Assembly (NCBI RefSeq): GCF_900096585.1
Contig: NZ_FMYH01000001.1
Location: 186,001 to 250,000 of the forward strand
Direction: 5' to 3'
DNA from: Sanguibacter gelidistatuariae
GTDB lineage: Bacteria; Actinomycetota; Actinomycetes; Actinomycetales; Cellulomonadaceae
DNA: 64,000 bases
Positions 1 to 8,410 of the stretch are shown here, in pieces (the first letter of the stretch is position 1; every line of letters begins with the position of its first letter). Under the pieces are notes generated by a model. That model had not been told where the DNA came from. It worked only from the letters and a program-made list of their open reading frames with translations, and searched no databases. The position numbers were made by a program, and so were the translations under genes.

Positions 1-1
1 G

Positions 2-868
2 ATGCGAAGCGCAATCGACTCACAGATGTCCTACGACGGAAAACGAGTTCAAACCATCCTCTTCAACCATTTGGATGCGGACTGGCTGCGAGCAAACGTC
101 GATGCTACGCGCGACTTGTTCGCCGCAGCGGGAGGAGAACCTAGGCTCGTGCACTTCCCGAGCGGCAGAAAAGGTTTCCGCAACGTTCCTGTGAAGACAG
201 TCGATACTTTCTTGAAGTCGTACAAGTTCCACGAGGGCGCGGTTTCAATGACCTCGCGGCTTCTCACCAGTTACATCCGGAACGAGAATCCGAGCGGGGC
301 GCTGACAAGTTGGAACATTGTGATAGTCGAAGGCGATGCCGAGATGCCTACGATCGACTTGGGACTCACAGACCTAATTCACACAATCACTCGATCCCGA
401 ATGGGGTACTCACGGCCCGGACAGGCGAACCTGAAGTCGATCGCCTCCACCAGAGACCGCATTGCTGACGTTTCCTACACCAGTGAAGAGATCAGCGCAC
501 GGTTCAAGGATCTCGCCATCACGCCAGAGGGTGTCGGCTTCGCGCGACACGACACCGCATATCGGCAGCTACGCGCAGAAGACAACCACGGGACCGGACT
601 ACTGTGCATCTATCCCATAGACTCCACGTCGACCCCCCGCAACTGGGACGAAAACTCAGCTACGCAAACCCTTGCCAAGAATGCTCGATTCCCGCTCAAT
701 GCAGTTGATCACATGGTGGGAATCACAATCTTCTTCCCGGACGCGACGGTGCAGAATTCAAGCGTGGCCTACAAAAGCGCAGATCTTAGCGGCTTGATCA
801 TTGAGGATCCGGCCGACGAAGCGGCTGAGATCAACGCAATCGATGCAGCGGGGGAGGTCGAAGCATGA
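2..868 (+). CDS. Z1-domain protein, C-terminal part (predicted restriction/defence ATPase subunit)
   Basis: Only the C-terminal ~288 residues lie in the window; the frame is open to the left edge, so the Met at base 2 is probably internal. Z1 proteins are P-loop ATPases/helicase-like subunits found with MutL-like ATPases and PD-(D/E)XK nucleases in defence operons (family knowledge). The part seen matches the post-ATPase region of that family: a KFHEGAV-type segment, a serine/threonine-rich middle, then 'GTGLLCIYPID' and 'MVGITIFFPD', which correspond to the conserved 'RGLLLIYPLD ... VGFAISFP' tail. No Walker motifs are visible because the N-terminus is missing. The stop overlaps the next start by four bases (ATGA), so the genes are translationally coupled. 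Confidence 0.75.
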   Translation: MRSAIDSQMSYDGKRVQTILFNHLDADWLRANVDATRDLFAAAGGEPRLVHFPSGRKGFRNVPVKTVDTFLKSYKFHEGAVSMTSRLLTSYIRNENPSGALTSWNIVIVEGDAEMPTIDLGLTDLIHTITRSRMGYSRPGQANLKSIASTRDRIADVSYTSEEISARFKDLAITPEGVGFARHDTAYRQLRAEDNHGTGLLCIYPIDSTSTPRNWDENSATQTLAKNARFPLNAVDHMVGITIFFPDATVQNSSVAYKSADLSGLIIEDPADEAAEINAIDAAGEVEA

Positions 869-1851
869 GCAACATGGAGAGCCATCTCGCCTGGCTTCGT
901 GCCACCTCACAGCCGACTCAGTTCACTCTCCGTGACACAGACGTAAAGACGGCTGCCGGGATCGTTGCGGTTGCAGTGGATGCCGAAGACCTCCCAGTAC
1001 TTATCATCCCGATAGACGATGATGAACCGGTCTGGACCGACGAACGCAGTTGGGGCGTGAAGGTTACGACTCACCCAGGGTCCTTCACCGGAACGACCAG
1101 CCGCGTCGTTGTGGTCCGATGCACGGCCACGGAGGTCGCTCAACCATTCACACATCTGGGCACCAGTCTCCTTGAGGCACTCGCCATCGATTCGACCCAA
1201 CCCGTGAAGACCTGCGCGACAGTGCTCTCGTCTTGGCAGCACCTGTTCGCTACAACGTCAAGGGGACTTCTCACAGACGAAGGAGTCGTCGGACTTCTGG
1301 CCGAGCTTCACGTTCTCGAATCGCTCTGTGCGCAGTGGGGCCCCCAACGCGCACTTGATGCCTGGCGGGGACCACTCGGCGAGCCTCACGACTTCACTGG
1401 ACCCGCAGGGGCCCTCGAGGTCAAAGCGACGACACATGCCTCGTTCCTCAAAGTGCACGTCAACGGTCTGACTCAGCTCGAGCCGCCACTGGGCGGACCA
1501 CTTCACCTTCACCTCGAGGTCATGAGCGCTAGTCCATCTGGCGACACCCTGCCGGGGGCGATTGGCCGGCTCATCTCAGCCGGAACGTCAGCCGCCCGGC
1601 TGTGGGAGCTGCTTGCCGAAGTGGGCGTCCGCTGGGCAGATGAAGACCTGTACCGGGAGCGGCGATTCGCGACCGTAGATTCCAAGACATACGCCGTAGA
1701 TGACGACTTCCCCAAGATCGTCCCGACAATGTTCTCATCTCAGGAAGCGTTAAGCGCAATCATGCAGCTTGAATACGTGATTGCTCTAGATGGCGCCACA
1801 CCCTTATCCAACTCATCCACCTCGACCGCTGTAAAGGTCCTTGGTCAATGA
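865..1851 (+). CDS. DUF4420-type PD-(D/E)XK nuclease
   Basis: This 328-residue protein carries a PD-(D/E)XK nuclease core at about residues 140-190: 'GLLAELHVLESL' (helix with conserved Glu), 'HDF' (Asp176) and 'LEVKATT' (Glu185-x-Lys187). That spacing is the signature of the DUF4420 family, predicted DNA-cleaving subunits that travel with Z1 and MutL-like ATPases. It overlaps its neighbours by four bases at both ends (865-868 and 1848-1851), so the Z1, nuclease and ATPase subunits are probably made in fixed ratio. Inference: it is the effector nuclease of the island. All catalytic residues appear intact. Confidence 0.8.
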   Translation: MSNMESHLAWLRATSQPTQFTLRDTDVKTAAGIVAVAVDAEDLPVLIIPIDDDEPVWTDERSWGVKVTTHPGSFTGTTSRVVVVRCTATEVAQPFTHLGTSLLEALAIDSTQPVKTCATVLSSWQHLFATTSRGLLTDEGVVGLLAELHVLESLCAQWGPQRALDAWRGPLGEPHDFTGPAGALEVKATTHASFLKVHVNGLTQLEPPLGGPLHLHLEVMSASPSGDTLPGAIGRLISAGTSAARLWELLAEVGVRWADEDLYRERRFATVDSKTYAVDDDFPKIVPTMFSSQEALSAIMQLEYVIALDGATPLSNSSTSTAVKVLGQ

Positions 1852-3701
1852 CCAAAATCGGCGTATACAGCGAGAGATTCGCGGCTACGGGCGCGGCAGA
1901 CGCCCGCGTCACAAAACGCGCAATGGGCAAGTCCCATGTCCCGTTCTGGCAGCTCTTCCTACGTGAGACTCTCCAGAACAGTTGGGATGCGCGGACAGGT
2001 GACGCTATCGAGTTCACCGTCAATGCGGCGCGACTAGACCCTAGACGCTCCGAGCTACTGCGGGACACCATCTTCCGGGAGCATCCAGCAGACCCAGCCG
2101 TTGCAGGAACACTTCGTGCGTCCTTGGACTCGCGCGCAACGCGGATCTTGACTGTCACTGACCACAAGACACGAGGACTCGGCGGTCCCACCCGCGCAGA
2201 TATTGCAGATCCCTCCAGCGGAAATACGCATTTTGTTGACTTCGTACGCAATATCGGGCGTGCTCGCAAGAAAGGCTATGCAGGCGGCACTTATGGGCTC
2301 GGAAAGGGAGTGCTTTTCACGGCTAGCAGCGCCGCGACATGCGTCGTCTACACACAGACCATGCATGAGGGCTTCGTCACTCCACGACTCATCGCGATGT
2401 GTGTGTCAGACGACTCCTACAGACACAGCGGCATCCTCCACACCGGAAGACACTGGTGGGGGAACACGGACTCTGAAATCGTAGAGCCGATCGTGGGTGC
2501 GCCTGCGCGCGCACTAGCCATAGATCTCGGGATTACGCCTCTAAGAGCAGAGGAGCTGGGAACGTCGATCACGGTAATCGACCCCGCCCTTCGCTTTGCA
2601 GATTCCACCGACAAACCCGCCGATACTGATGAAAAGATCGTCGCCCAGATAAGCGAAGCGGCGCGGCGTTGGGCTTGGCCACACATGGTGGACGCAGGTT
2701 CAGGTCCATCTATCAAGTTCTCATTCGTTGTCAACGGCAACGAATTGCAGATCGTACCACCTCAGAACGATTCGTATCTTGGACCATTCGTCGCTGCCTA
2801 CTTGCTGGCGAATAGCTCGCGAGACGGGGAGCCACCACGCAATACCCACCCCTTCACGGTAGAGCCCATAGTGGGAACCCGGCTAAAGGAGAACAAGCGG
2901 CTGGGCACCTTAAGCTATACGCAAGAGGATCGCACCATCATCGGGACCGAGAAGGACTCATCAGAGATCGCTCTAATGCGCGAACCGCGCTTCGTCGTGA
3001 AGTATCTCCCGATCAGCGACACGTCGCGATACAGGGTTCGTGGCGTATTCTTGGCACATCCATCAAATGATGAGGCTTTCGCACAATCAGAACCCGTCGC
3101 ACATGACGACTGGAATCCCCAAAACCTAGAGCTTGAGGCCCGCGCTCGCAACCCGGTTCGAATCGCTCTCAAGCATATCGGTGAACGCTTTAGGGAAATA
3201 TCCAGGGGAACTCCCCCTCCGTCCGCCTCCGAGGACCAGGGGGGGGTCACTGCCGTCTCTCGCGCTCTCGGTTCCGCACTGAGTTCGGCTCTCGGAACCG
3301 GCGCAGAGTATAAGCGCTCAAGGACCTCAACTTCTCGACCCAGACCGTCCGCGCCCAAGACATACCGCGTTACGATGTCGGCTCCGCCGGTACTGCAACA
3401 TGACGGACGCGGTTTAACTATCTCATTCCCCTTCACGGTGCAGACTGGGCCCGACTTCACTGCGTCGGGGGAGCTACTCCGTGCAATCGCTCAGGTCCTG
3501 CTCGATGACGGGCGACCAGAGGTCGACCCTCCGATCGGCGCAAGTGGCCCCGAGATACTCGGCTGGTTCCGAGGAGAAACCCTCATCTCAGCCGCCGATG
3601 AAGTAGCACTCAGCGACGTGTTGGGCGGCGAGCACCGTGTTCTTGTTGCACCCCCACCTAATACTTCCGTCGCGCTCGGCATCGAGCAGGTGAAGCGCTG
3701 A
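1848..3701 (+). CDS. GHKL (MutL/Hsp90-like) ATPase of the defence operon
   Basis: 617 residues. The N-terminal third has a Bergerat ATP-binding fold: N-box 'LFLRETLQNSWDAR' (Glu40, Asn44, Asp47), G1 'LTVTDHKTRGLGG' (Asp105) and a glycine lid 'GGTYGLGKG' (about 146-154). The middle resembles the transducer region of MutL-like proteins. A Ser/Pro/Arg-rich low-complexity linker lies at about residues 445-505 before a C-terminal domain I do not recognise. In related systems such ATPases are proposed to sense or signal to the Z1 and nuclease subunits. The start overlaps the nuclease stop (ATGA), and the stop is shared with the next start (TGATG at 3699-3703). Confidence 0.75.
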   Translation: MTKIGVYSERFAATGAADARVTKRAMGKSHVPFWQLFLRETLQNSWDARTGDAIEFTVNAARLDPRRSELLRDTIFREHPADPAVAGTLRASLDSRATRILTVTDHKTRGLGGPTRADIADPSSGNTHFVDFVRNIGRARKKGYAGGTYGLGKGVLFTASSAATCVVYTQTMHEGFVTPRLIAMCVSDDSYRHSGILHTGRHWWGNTDSEIVEPIVGAPARALAIDLGITPLRAEELGTSITVIDPALRFADSTDKPADTDEKIVAQISEAARRWAWPHMVDAGSGPSIKFSFVVNGNELQIVPPQNDSYLGPFVAAYLLANSSRDGEPPRNTHPFTVEPIVGTRLKENKRLGTLSYTQEDRTIIGTEKDSSEIALMREPRFVVKYLPISDTSRYRVRGVFLAHPSNDEAFAQSEPVAHDDWNPQNLELEARARNPVRIALKHIGERFREISRGTPPPSASEDQGGVTAVSRALGSALSSALGTGAEYKRSRTSTSRPRPSAPKTYRVTMSAPPVLQHDGRGLTISFPFTVQTGPDFTASGELLRAIAQVLLDDGRPEVDPPIGASGPEILGWFRGETLISAADEVALSDVLGGEHRVLVAPPPNTSVALGIEQVKR

Positions 3702-4585
3702 TGGCAGCTGTCGCTTCGACCTTTCCTTATCTCACGATTCCCAATGAAGCAGTGATATTTGAACGCTGGGTCGTTAGCTGCGGCTCGGCACTGCCATCTG
3801 TCGATCCCGAAGCCCTCCCAGACTGGAGCTATCACCAAGTCCTGAACATCGGAGCGACCGTCACGATTCCGTACGACCAAGTACGGCTCCATCTCCGTCT
3901 AGCAAACGATGCACAGTTAGGCGCAACAATCGCTTGGCAGTGCCTGGCGACTCAGAGCAGGGGCGCCTCGATACCAGTACCAATTATGGCGGATACGACT
4001 GCTACCCGACTCACACTCGACGGCGCGCCACTTGGTGGGATCCTGACGCTCTCACTTCACCTAGTGCTTTTAAATCCCGGTTCCGGACCCATCGATCCAC
4101 TTTCGCCGACACTGCCGGGCGCTATTCTATGGACTACTAAGCACTCCATTTTGCTTGAAGGTGATGCTGCTCGATTCCCGACAGCAAAGGCGGACTTCTC
4201 AGCACTCGACAATGGCTTTCCGAACGCGCACTGGTGGCTTGAGCTCCACATTGACGAAGACGCGCTGGATGCACCGTCGGATAGCGCAATGCGACTTTGG
4301 CTAAACGAGAACAGCGTGATAGCCAAATCAATACTCGATGATGATTCCGCTGGCGGCGCCCTGGTCAAGATCATGACAAGCGATGTATACCGGCAGCTAA
4401 TTCGTGCCGCCTTCGACATCGACACATTTTCAATGGAGATCGATTATGGGATCGGAAGCATCGGCCACACGCTGCAAATGCTATTACACATGCTTGACTA
4501 CTCGGATATCAATCTTGCCCGGTCCGCTCACAGAGAAGATCCCACTCGCCTAGACGCTCGACTCCAATCGGTGGTGAACAAGTGA
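3701..4585 (+). CDS. Uncharacterised subunit of the defence operon
   Basis: 294 residues that I do not recognise. No nuclease, ATPase or helix-turn-helix motif is visible. The N-terminal half is rich in beta-type sequence ('LTLDGAPLGGILTLSLHLVL') and Asp/Ser residues. The C-terminal half is acidic and helical, with 'WWLELHIDEDALD' and a closing segment around 'LLHMLDYSDINLARSAHR'. It starts at the stop of the GHKL ATPase (TGATG), and its own stop overlaps the following GTG (GTGA, 4582-4585), so it belongs to the same translational unit. Co-translation implies a structural or sensor role in the complex. Specific function unknown. Confidence 0.7.
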   Translation: MAAVASTFPYLTIPNEAVIFERWVVSCGSALPSVDPEALPDWSYHQVLNIGATVTIPYDQVRLHLRLANDAQLGATIAWQCLATQSRGASIPVPIMADTTATRLTLDGAPLGGILTLSLHLVLLNPGSGPIDPLSPTLPGAILWTTKHSILLEGDAARFPTAKADFSALDNGFPNAHWWLELHIDEDALDAPSDSAMRLWLNENSVIAKSILDDDSAGGALVKIMTSDVYRQLIRAAFDIDTFSMEIDYGIGSIGHTLQMLLHMLDYSDINLARSAHREDPTRLDARLQSVVNK

Positions 4586-5358
4586 CACACCTTTCCTATC
4601 CACGCCTTGATCGCAGTCGGGCGCAAAAGCTTGTCAGCGAATACCAGTTGCTGACTGTCCGTGAGCTCGCATCCTATGTTGATTTCGATATCGTTCACGC
4701 AGCTTTCTACCCGCTGAGCATCGAACATGTAAGCCGCAGTCGGCTAGAAATGATCAGGGTGGCAATCCTCGACGTTGCGATCCGCCACGGCTTTCCGGAA
4801 CTCCAAGGCAAAGGGGGCTACGTCGGGTTCGATCAAGACGTCGCAAGGCTTCTGGTAGACCTTATGGAAATTGTGCCGTCCGAGGCTATGACTGAAGATG
4901 TCTGGTCATTCCTTTCCTTAAAGGTGATGCCTGACGTTACTGCTTGGAGATTCCCTGCCCGCCTTAGCGATGACGGGACGCAGTCCGCCACTTGGAAACG
5001 CTGGATCGGCGATCCTCGGAACGCGTTTCGCCGCCTTTGGATCCGTGGATATTCGCTCGGCACCGATCTGGCCGGCGTTCTGGGCGAAGACAACTACGTC
5101 GCCATTTTTGAGCGTCCGACCATTGGGGGCGATCCGCGCGTTGCGCGCAGGATCGCTTCATGGATGCGAGACCTAAATCGTGCCGATGAGCGCAACGGTG
5201 GAAGCGCCCAGGACATCATGCGGGACGCGATGAAACGCTTGCGTCGTCGATACGGCACCACAGCACTTGGCGCCCTCTCAGACCAGCAACTTGACGATAT
5301 AGTCAATGCCGTATTTCTGGCAGCCGTCGAGGCTACGATGCCTCTCAGCGTCGCTTGA
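4582..5358 (+). CDS. DUF6339-like protein of the defence operon
   Basis: 258 residues starting at a GTG that overlaps the previous stop. The sequence resembles DUF6339-type proteins found beside MutL-like ATPases in actinomycete islands: an N-terminal helical segment ('LVSEYQLLTVRELASYVDFD'), a central 'DVWSFLSLKVMPDVTAWRFP' block, 'ERPTIGGDPRVARRIAS', and a C-terminal basic helix 'MKRLRRRYGTTALGALSD'. No catalytic motif is obvious; the basic helix could contact nucleic acid (inference). It is the last gene of the overlapping unit. 77 bases separate it from the methyltransferase, which probably has its own promoter. Family assignment is from pattern memory, so treat it as moderate. Confidence 0.6.
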   Translation: MTHLSYPRLDRSRAQKLVSEYQLLTVRELASYVDFDIVHAAFYPLSIEHVSRSRLEMIRVAILDVAIRHGFPELQGKGGYVGFDQDVARLLVDLMEIVPSEAMTEDVWSFLSLKVMPDVTAWRFPARLSDDGTQSATWKRWIGDPRNAFRRLWIRGYSLGTDLAGVLGEDNYVAIFERPTIGGDPRVARRIASWMRDLNRADERNGGSAQDIMRDAMKRLRRRYGTTALGALSDQQLDDIVNAVFLAAVEATMPLSVA

Positions 5359-5420
5359 GTCAGCCCACAATGCTCCGGGCTCGCACGGTACGGAGGGATC
5401 CATGCTGCGCAGCCGCCCGG

Positions 5421-5435
5421 TAGACTTGCCTGACA
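5421..5435 (+). promoter_or_regulatory. Possible -10 element and near-leaderless start of the methyltransferase gene
   Basis: A TANNNT-type hexamer (TAGACT, 5421-5426) lies ten bases before the ATG at 5436, with no Shine-Dalgarno sequence between. This fits a leaderless or very short-leader transcript, which is common in actinomycetes. No good -35 is visible. A separate promoter would let the modification enzyme be made before the restriction genes. Confidence 0.35.
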
Positions 5436-7376
5436 ATGGATCCTGACACCAGCCACTCGGCCACCAAGCAAGTCCGAAGCATCGCGCTCCGCCTGTCCCA
5501 TCATCCGGAGCACGTTAGCGATGCGGAGGGATTCGCACTGTTGTGTGCGCGTCTGCGACGAGACCAACCGGACAGACTGCTTGTAGCCGACCTCTTCTCA
5601 GGCGCTGGGGGCCTCAGCTACGGCCTAGAAGCGGCGGGTATGCGCGTGGTCTTCGGCGCAGACCACTACTCCGAGGCAAACGCCACCCACGCCCATCACT
5701 TCGCTGGTCTCAGCGTCGATTGGGATCTCAGCGAAGTCGGCGTCGTCGAAGAGGTCGCAGCGCTCCTGCGAGAGTCGAGGATCGATGTCTTGGCTGGAGG
5801 CCCCCCGTGCCAACCCTTCTCGAAGGCAGGTAGATCAGGGATCCGTCATCGCGTACGCGAGGGCCTAAGAGATCCCATCGATGCGCGTAGGGATCTATGG
5901 CGGTCCTACTTAGAGGTAGTCCGCCTCTCGATGCCGAGGGCGGTCATCATGGAGAACGTCCCCGATATGGCACTAGACCGCGAAATGTTCATCCTCCGGA
6001 GCATGGCGCTCGACTTGGAGCACCTCGGATATTCCGTGTCCACCAGGATAGTCCAGACATCCGACTATGGTGTACCACAACATCGACAGCGACTCATTCT
6101 GGTGGCACTGCGCCATAATCTGGAGTTTGTTTGGCCAGAACCTGTCGAGCGCCCTGTGACTCTTCGTCAAGCTATCTCGGACCTCCCCTCGGTCCAGGGT
6201 GGCTGGCACATTGCGGAGAATCGCGCGGGATTTCAGACCTATTCTGGAGCTATCGATCCGTTCCAGCGAGAGATGCGTGCGAGAGTTCCTAGGACTCATG
6301 CAGGGCGCATATACGATCACGTCACCCGACCAGTACGAGAGGACGACTTGGTCGCGTTCGACTTGATGGACAATACGACGCGATACTCGGACCTACCTGC
6401 GGAACTGCGGCGATACAGGTCTGACATTTTCGATGACAAGTATAAGCGATTGGATTATGACTCTGTTTCGCGGACGATCACAGCGCACATAGCCAAGGAT
6501 GGCTATTGGTACATTCATCCGGAGCAGAATCGGACAATCACCGTTCGAGAAGCCGCGCGGATCCAGACGTTCCCTGACCATTTCCGATTCGCCGGCACGC
6601 CCACGGCCGCATTCAAGCAAATCGGAAACGCAGTACCACCACGTCTTGGGGAGGCGATTGGTGGCGCAGTTGCAGCTGCGATACGCAGCAGTCACCCTGC
6701 AGGCCTCAGTCGTGAGGATACGGCGGCTCTACTCGACGCTTGGTGGCGCACTACCGTCCGGGTTTCAATGCCGTGGCTCAAGGGCGCCACGCGGTGGCAG
6801 GTCGTGGTCGGCGAGCTTCTGCTCGAACGCTCCAGTCAGCTCGTTCGGGAGGCGCTTTGGCCGGTAGTACGGGACTGGCGCGAGCCGGCGGACACCCTCA
6901 GCGCCAAAGATGCACTCATTCTGGTGGCCAACTGGATTAACCGGCAGAGCGCTGCTGAACAGCTGATTCGTATTGCTGAGAGTCTAATCCTCGCGGACGC
7001 TGAGTCGGTCAGTCTGGTCGCCTTGGATCAAGCAGTCTTGGATGGCGCCCTGCCGTCGGGAGTGGGAGATCTGGCAACTCTGGCTGGCGATTCCGCGATC
7101 ACAGACGATGATGAGCTGCCGGTCATCGTCAACCAAGCGATCTTGCGAGTTGCTTCTCGATATGCGAATGACCTTAGCCGTGCGAAGAACAAGAATAGCG
7201 ACGGCCGACTCGCGGTGGCGCGCTTGATCGGATTTGGCAGACCCAGTCGAAATGCACACGTCGCACTGTTGGAGATCGGGAGGTCAATTTGCTCGACCAA
7301 GGATCCGGAGTGTTCAGTGTGCCCGCTAGTCAGGACCTGTGCCTACGCAGCGCTGCACTCCCTCGCTACCGACTAG
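5436..7376 (+). CDS. C5-cytosine DNA methyltransferase fused to an Nth/MutY-like HhH Fe-S domain
   Basis: 646 residues, longer than a typical single-domain C5 methyltransferase. Residues 50-410 hold the ordered motifs: I 'DLFSGAGGLSYGLE', IV 'GGPPCQPFS' (catalytic Cys125), VI 'ENVPD', VIII 'QHRQRL', and X 'QIGNAVPPRL'. The target-recognition region lies at about 225-335. Residues 430-640 look like a helix-hairpin-helix glycosylase: 'WQVVVGELLLERS', a hairpin-like 'LPSGVGDLATLAG', and a closing Cys619-x6-Cys626-x2-Cys629-x5-Cys635, exactly the 4Fe-4S loop spacing of endonuclease III/MutY. The usual catalytic Asp position ('VDTNVxRV') reads 'IVNQAILRV' (Asn566) and no hairpin Lys is seen, so glycosylase activity is uncertain. 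Expected role: host DNA marking for the adjacent restriction genes, perhaps with repair of deaminated 5-methylcytosine. The stop codon coincides with an IS insertion point. Confidence 0.85.
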   Translation: MDPDTSHSATKQVRSIALRLSHHPEHVSDAEGFALLCARLRRDQPDRLLVADLFSGAGGLSYGLEAAGMRVVFGADHYSEANATHAHHFAGLSVDWDLSEVGVVEEVAALLRESRIDVLAGGPPCQPFSKAGRSGIRHRVREGLRDPIDARRDLWRSYLEVVRLSMPRAVIMENVPDMALDREMFILRSMALDLEHLGYSVSTRIVQTSDYGVPQHRQRLILVALRHNLEFVWPEPVERPVTLRQAISDLPSVQGGWHIAENRAGFQTYSGAIDPFQREMRARVPRTHAGRIYDHVTRPVREDDLVAFDLMDNTTRYSDLPAELRRYRSDIFDDKYKRLDYDSVSRTITAHIAKDGYWYIHPEQNRTITVREAARIQTFPDHFRFAGTPTAAFKQIGNAVPPRLGEAIGGAVAAAIRSSHPAGLSREDTAALLDAWWRTTVRVSMPWLKGATRWQVVVGELLLERSSQLVREALWPVVRDWREPADTLSAKDALILVANWINRQSAAEQLIRIAESLILADAESVSLVALDQAVLDGALPSGVGDLATLAGDSAITDDDELPVIVNQAILRVASRYANDLSRAKNKNSDGRLAVARLIGFGRPSRNAHVALLEIGRSICSTKDPECSVCPLVRTCAYAALHSLATD

Positions 7377-7386
7377 GGCATGTCTC

Positions 7387-8019
7387 CTATAGGCGAGTCC
7401 AGGTGATGCAGGCGGAGAGGACGACGGCGGCTCGGTAGGTGATGGCGAGCTTGTCGTAGCGGGTCGCCAGTCCTCGCCATTGTTTGGTCAGGGCGAAGGA
7501 GCGTTCGACGACGTTGCGCCGCTTGTAGGTCTCGGCGTCGAAGGCGGGTGGGCGACCGCCCGCGGATCCTTTGCTTTTGCGGGCCGCGACCGAGTCCTTC
7601 TTCTCCGGGATGACCGCCGTGATTCTGCGCGTGCGCAGGTGCCGGCGCACGGGTCCGGTGGCGTATGCCCGGTCGGCCAGAACCGCGTCTGGACGGGTGC
7701 GGGGGCGCCCGGCGCCCGCGCGTGGGACGCGGATGTCGGCCAGGACCTCTTCGAGCATCGCCCCGTCATTGCGTTGCCCACCGGTGATGACCGCGGCCAG
7801 CGGCCGCCCGCGTCCGTCGACGACGTGGTGGATCTTGGTGCTCAGCCCGCCACGGGAACGGCCGATGCCGTGACCTGCGGGTTCACGCGTCCCGCCCAGC
7901 GGGCTGGGGACGAACCCCTCGGGCAGATTCGTGTGATTCGACCTCGCCCCCTGTGTCCTGCTCGGGGCGCGTGGTGTTCGTCGCGTGCTGATGAGCCCGG
8001 TTGATCGTGGCGTCCACAC
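7387..8019 (-). CDS. IS5-family transposase, second frame (OrfB, made by -1 frameshift)
   Basis: Carries the C-terminal half of the DDE domain: 'IGRSRGGLSTKIHHVVDG', the second Asp in 'AVLADRAYAT', and the Glu region 'YKRRNVVERSFALTKQWR'. Its first ~23 codons overlap OrfA in another frame; the protein-like part begins after the G5 slippage site near 7950. The open frame is undamaged, so the element may still be active. The ORF boundary at 8019 is nominal because independent initiation is unlikely. Confidence 0.78.
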   Translation of the reverse strand: MWTPRSTGLISTRRTPRAPSRTQGARSNHTNLPEGFVPSPLGGTREPAGHGIGRSRGGLSTKIHHVVDGRGRPLAAVITGGQRNDGAMLEEVLADIRVPRAGAGRPRTRPDAVLADRAYATGPVRRHLRTRRITAVIPEKKDSVAARKSKGSAGGRPPAFDAETYKRRNVVERSFALTKQWRGLATRYDKLAITYRAAVVLSACITWTRL

Positions 8020-8320
8020 TCACCGTCCAGTCGATCTTCCCGTCGGCGTCCGCGCGGGCCAGCAACGCGGCCAGCACCTTGTCCCAGGTGCCGTCCTCGG
8101 CATACCTGCGGTGCCGCTTCCACACCGTCTGCCACGGCCCGAACTGTTCACGAGGCAGATCCCGCCACGGAATCCCCGTGCGATACCGGTAGACGATGGC
8201 CTCGACCTTGCCCCGGTCATCCCAGAACGGATGCCCACGCCGCCCCGCGTTCGACGGCAGCAACGGCGCGATCAGCTCCCACTGGGCATCGGACAGCGAT
8301 TGGAACCGGGATGACGTCAC
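7883..8320 (-). CDS. IS5-family transposase, first frame (OrfA)
   Basis: Encodes the N-terminal half of the transposase: 'LSDAQWELIAPLLP', 'YRYRTGIPWRDLP' and the first catalytic Asp in 'VSVDATINRAHQH'. I place the start at the GTG giving 'VTSSRFQSLSD' (8320), because an upstream GTG at 8362 lies inside the terminal inverted repeat. A run of five G on the coding strand (7947-7951) lies where the frame must shift by -1 into the second frame, so a full DDE transposase would be a frameshift product. Confidence 0.8.
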   Translation of the reverse strand: MTSSRFQSLSDAQWELIAPLLPSNAGRRGHPFWDDRGKVEAIVYRYRTGIPWRDLPREQFGPWQTVWKRHRRYAEDGTWDKVLAALLARADADGKIDWTVSVDATINRAHQHATNTTRPEQDTGGEVESHESARGVRPQPAGRDA

Positions 8321-8410
8321 CCCACGATCATCGCGCACGCACCCGACACATATAGGAGACACGCCCTAGCCTAGGCCACCCAGGCGCTACCAAGAATTAG
8401 CTGTTGGCCA

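Larger units (their letters stand above)
7376..8366. mobile_element. IS5-family (IS427-like) insertion sequence, 991 bp
   Basis: Imperfect terminal inverted repeats: GGGCATGTCTCCTATA at the left end and its complement with one mismatch, TATAGGAGACACGCCC, at the right end. The element is flanked by TA on both sides (7374-7375 and 8367-8368; equally readable as a CTAG duplication), the target type of the IS427 group. It carries one transposase on the minus strand, split in two overlapping frames as is normal in this group. Removing the element and one TA leaves GAC-TAG, so the methyltransferase stop is restored and the insertion did not truncate that gene. Confidence 0.88.

Noticed and set aside
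7376-8366. IS as one end of a composite transposon carrying the defence genes
   Set aside because: No second copy of the element or its terminal repeats was seen in the window.
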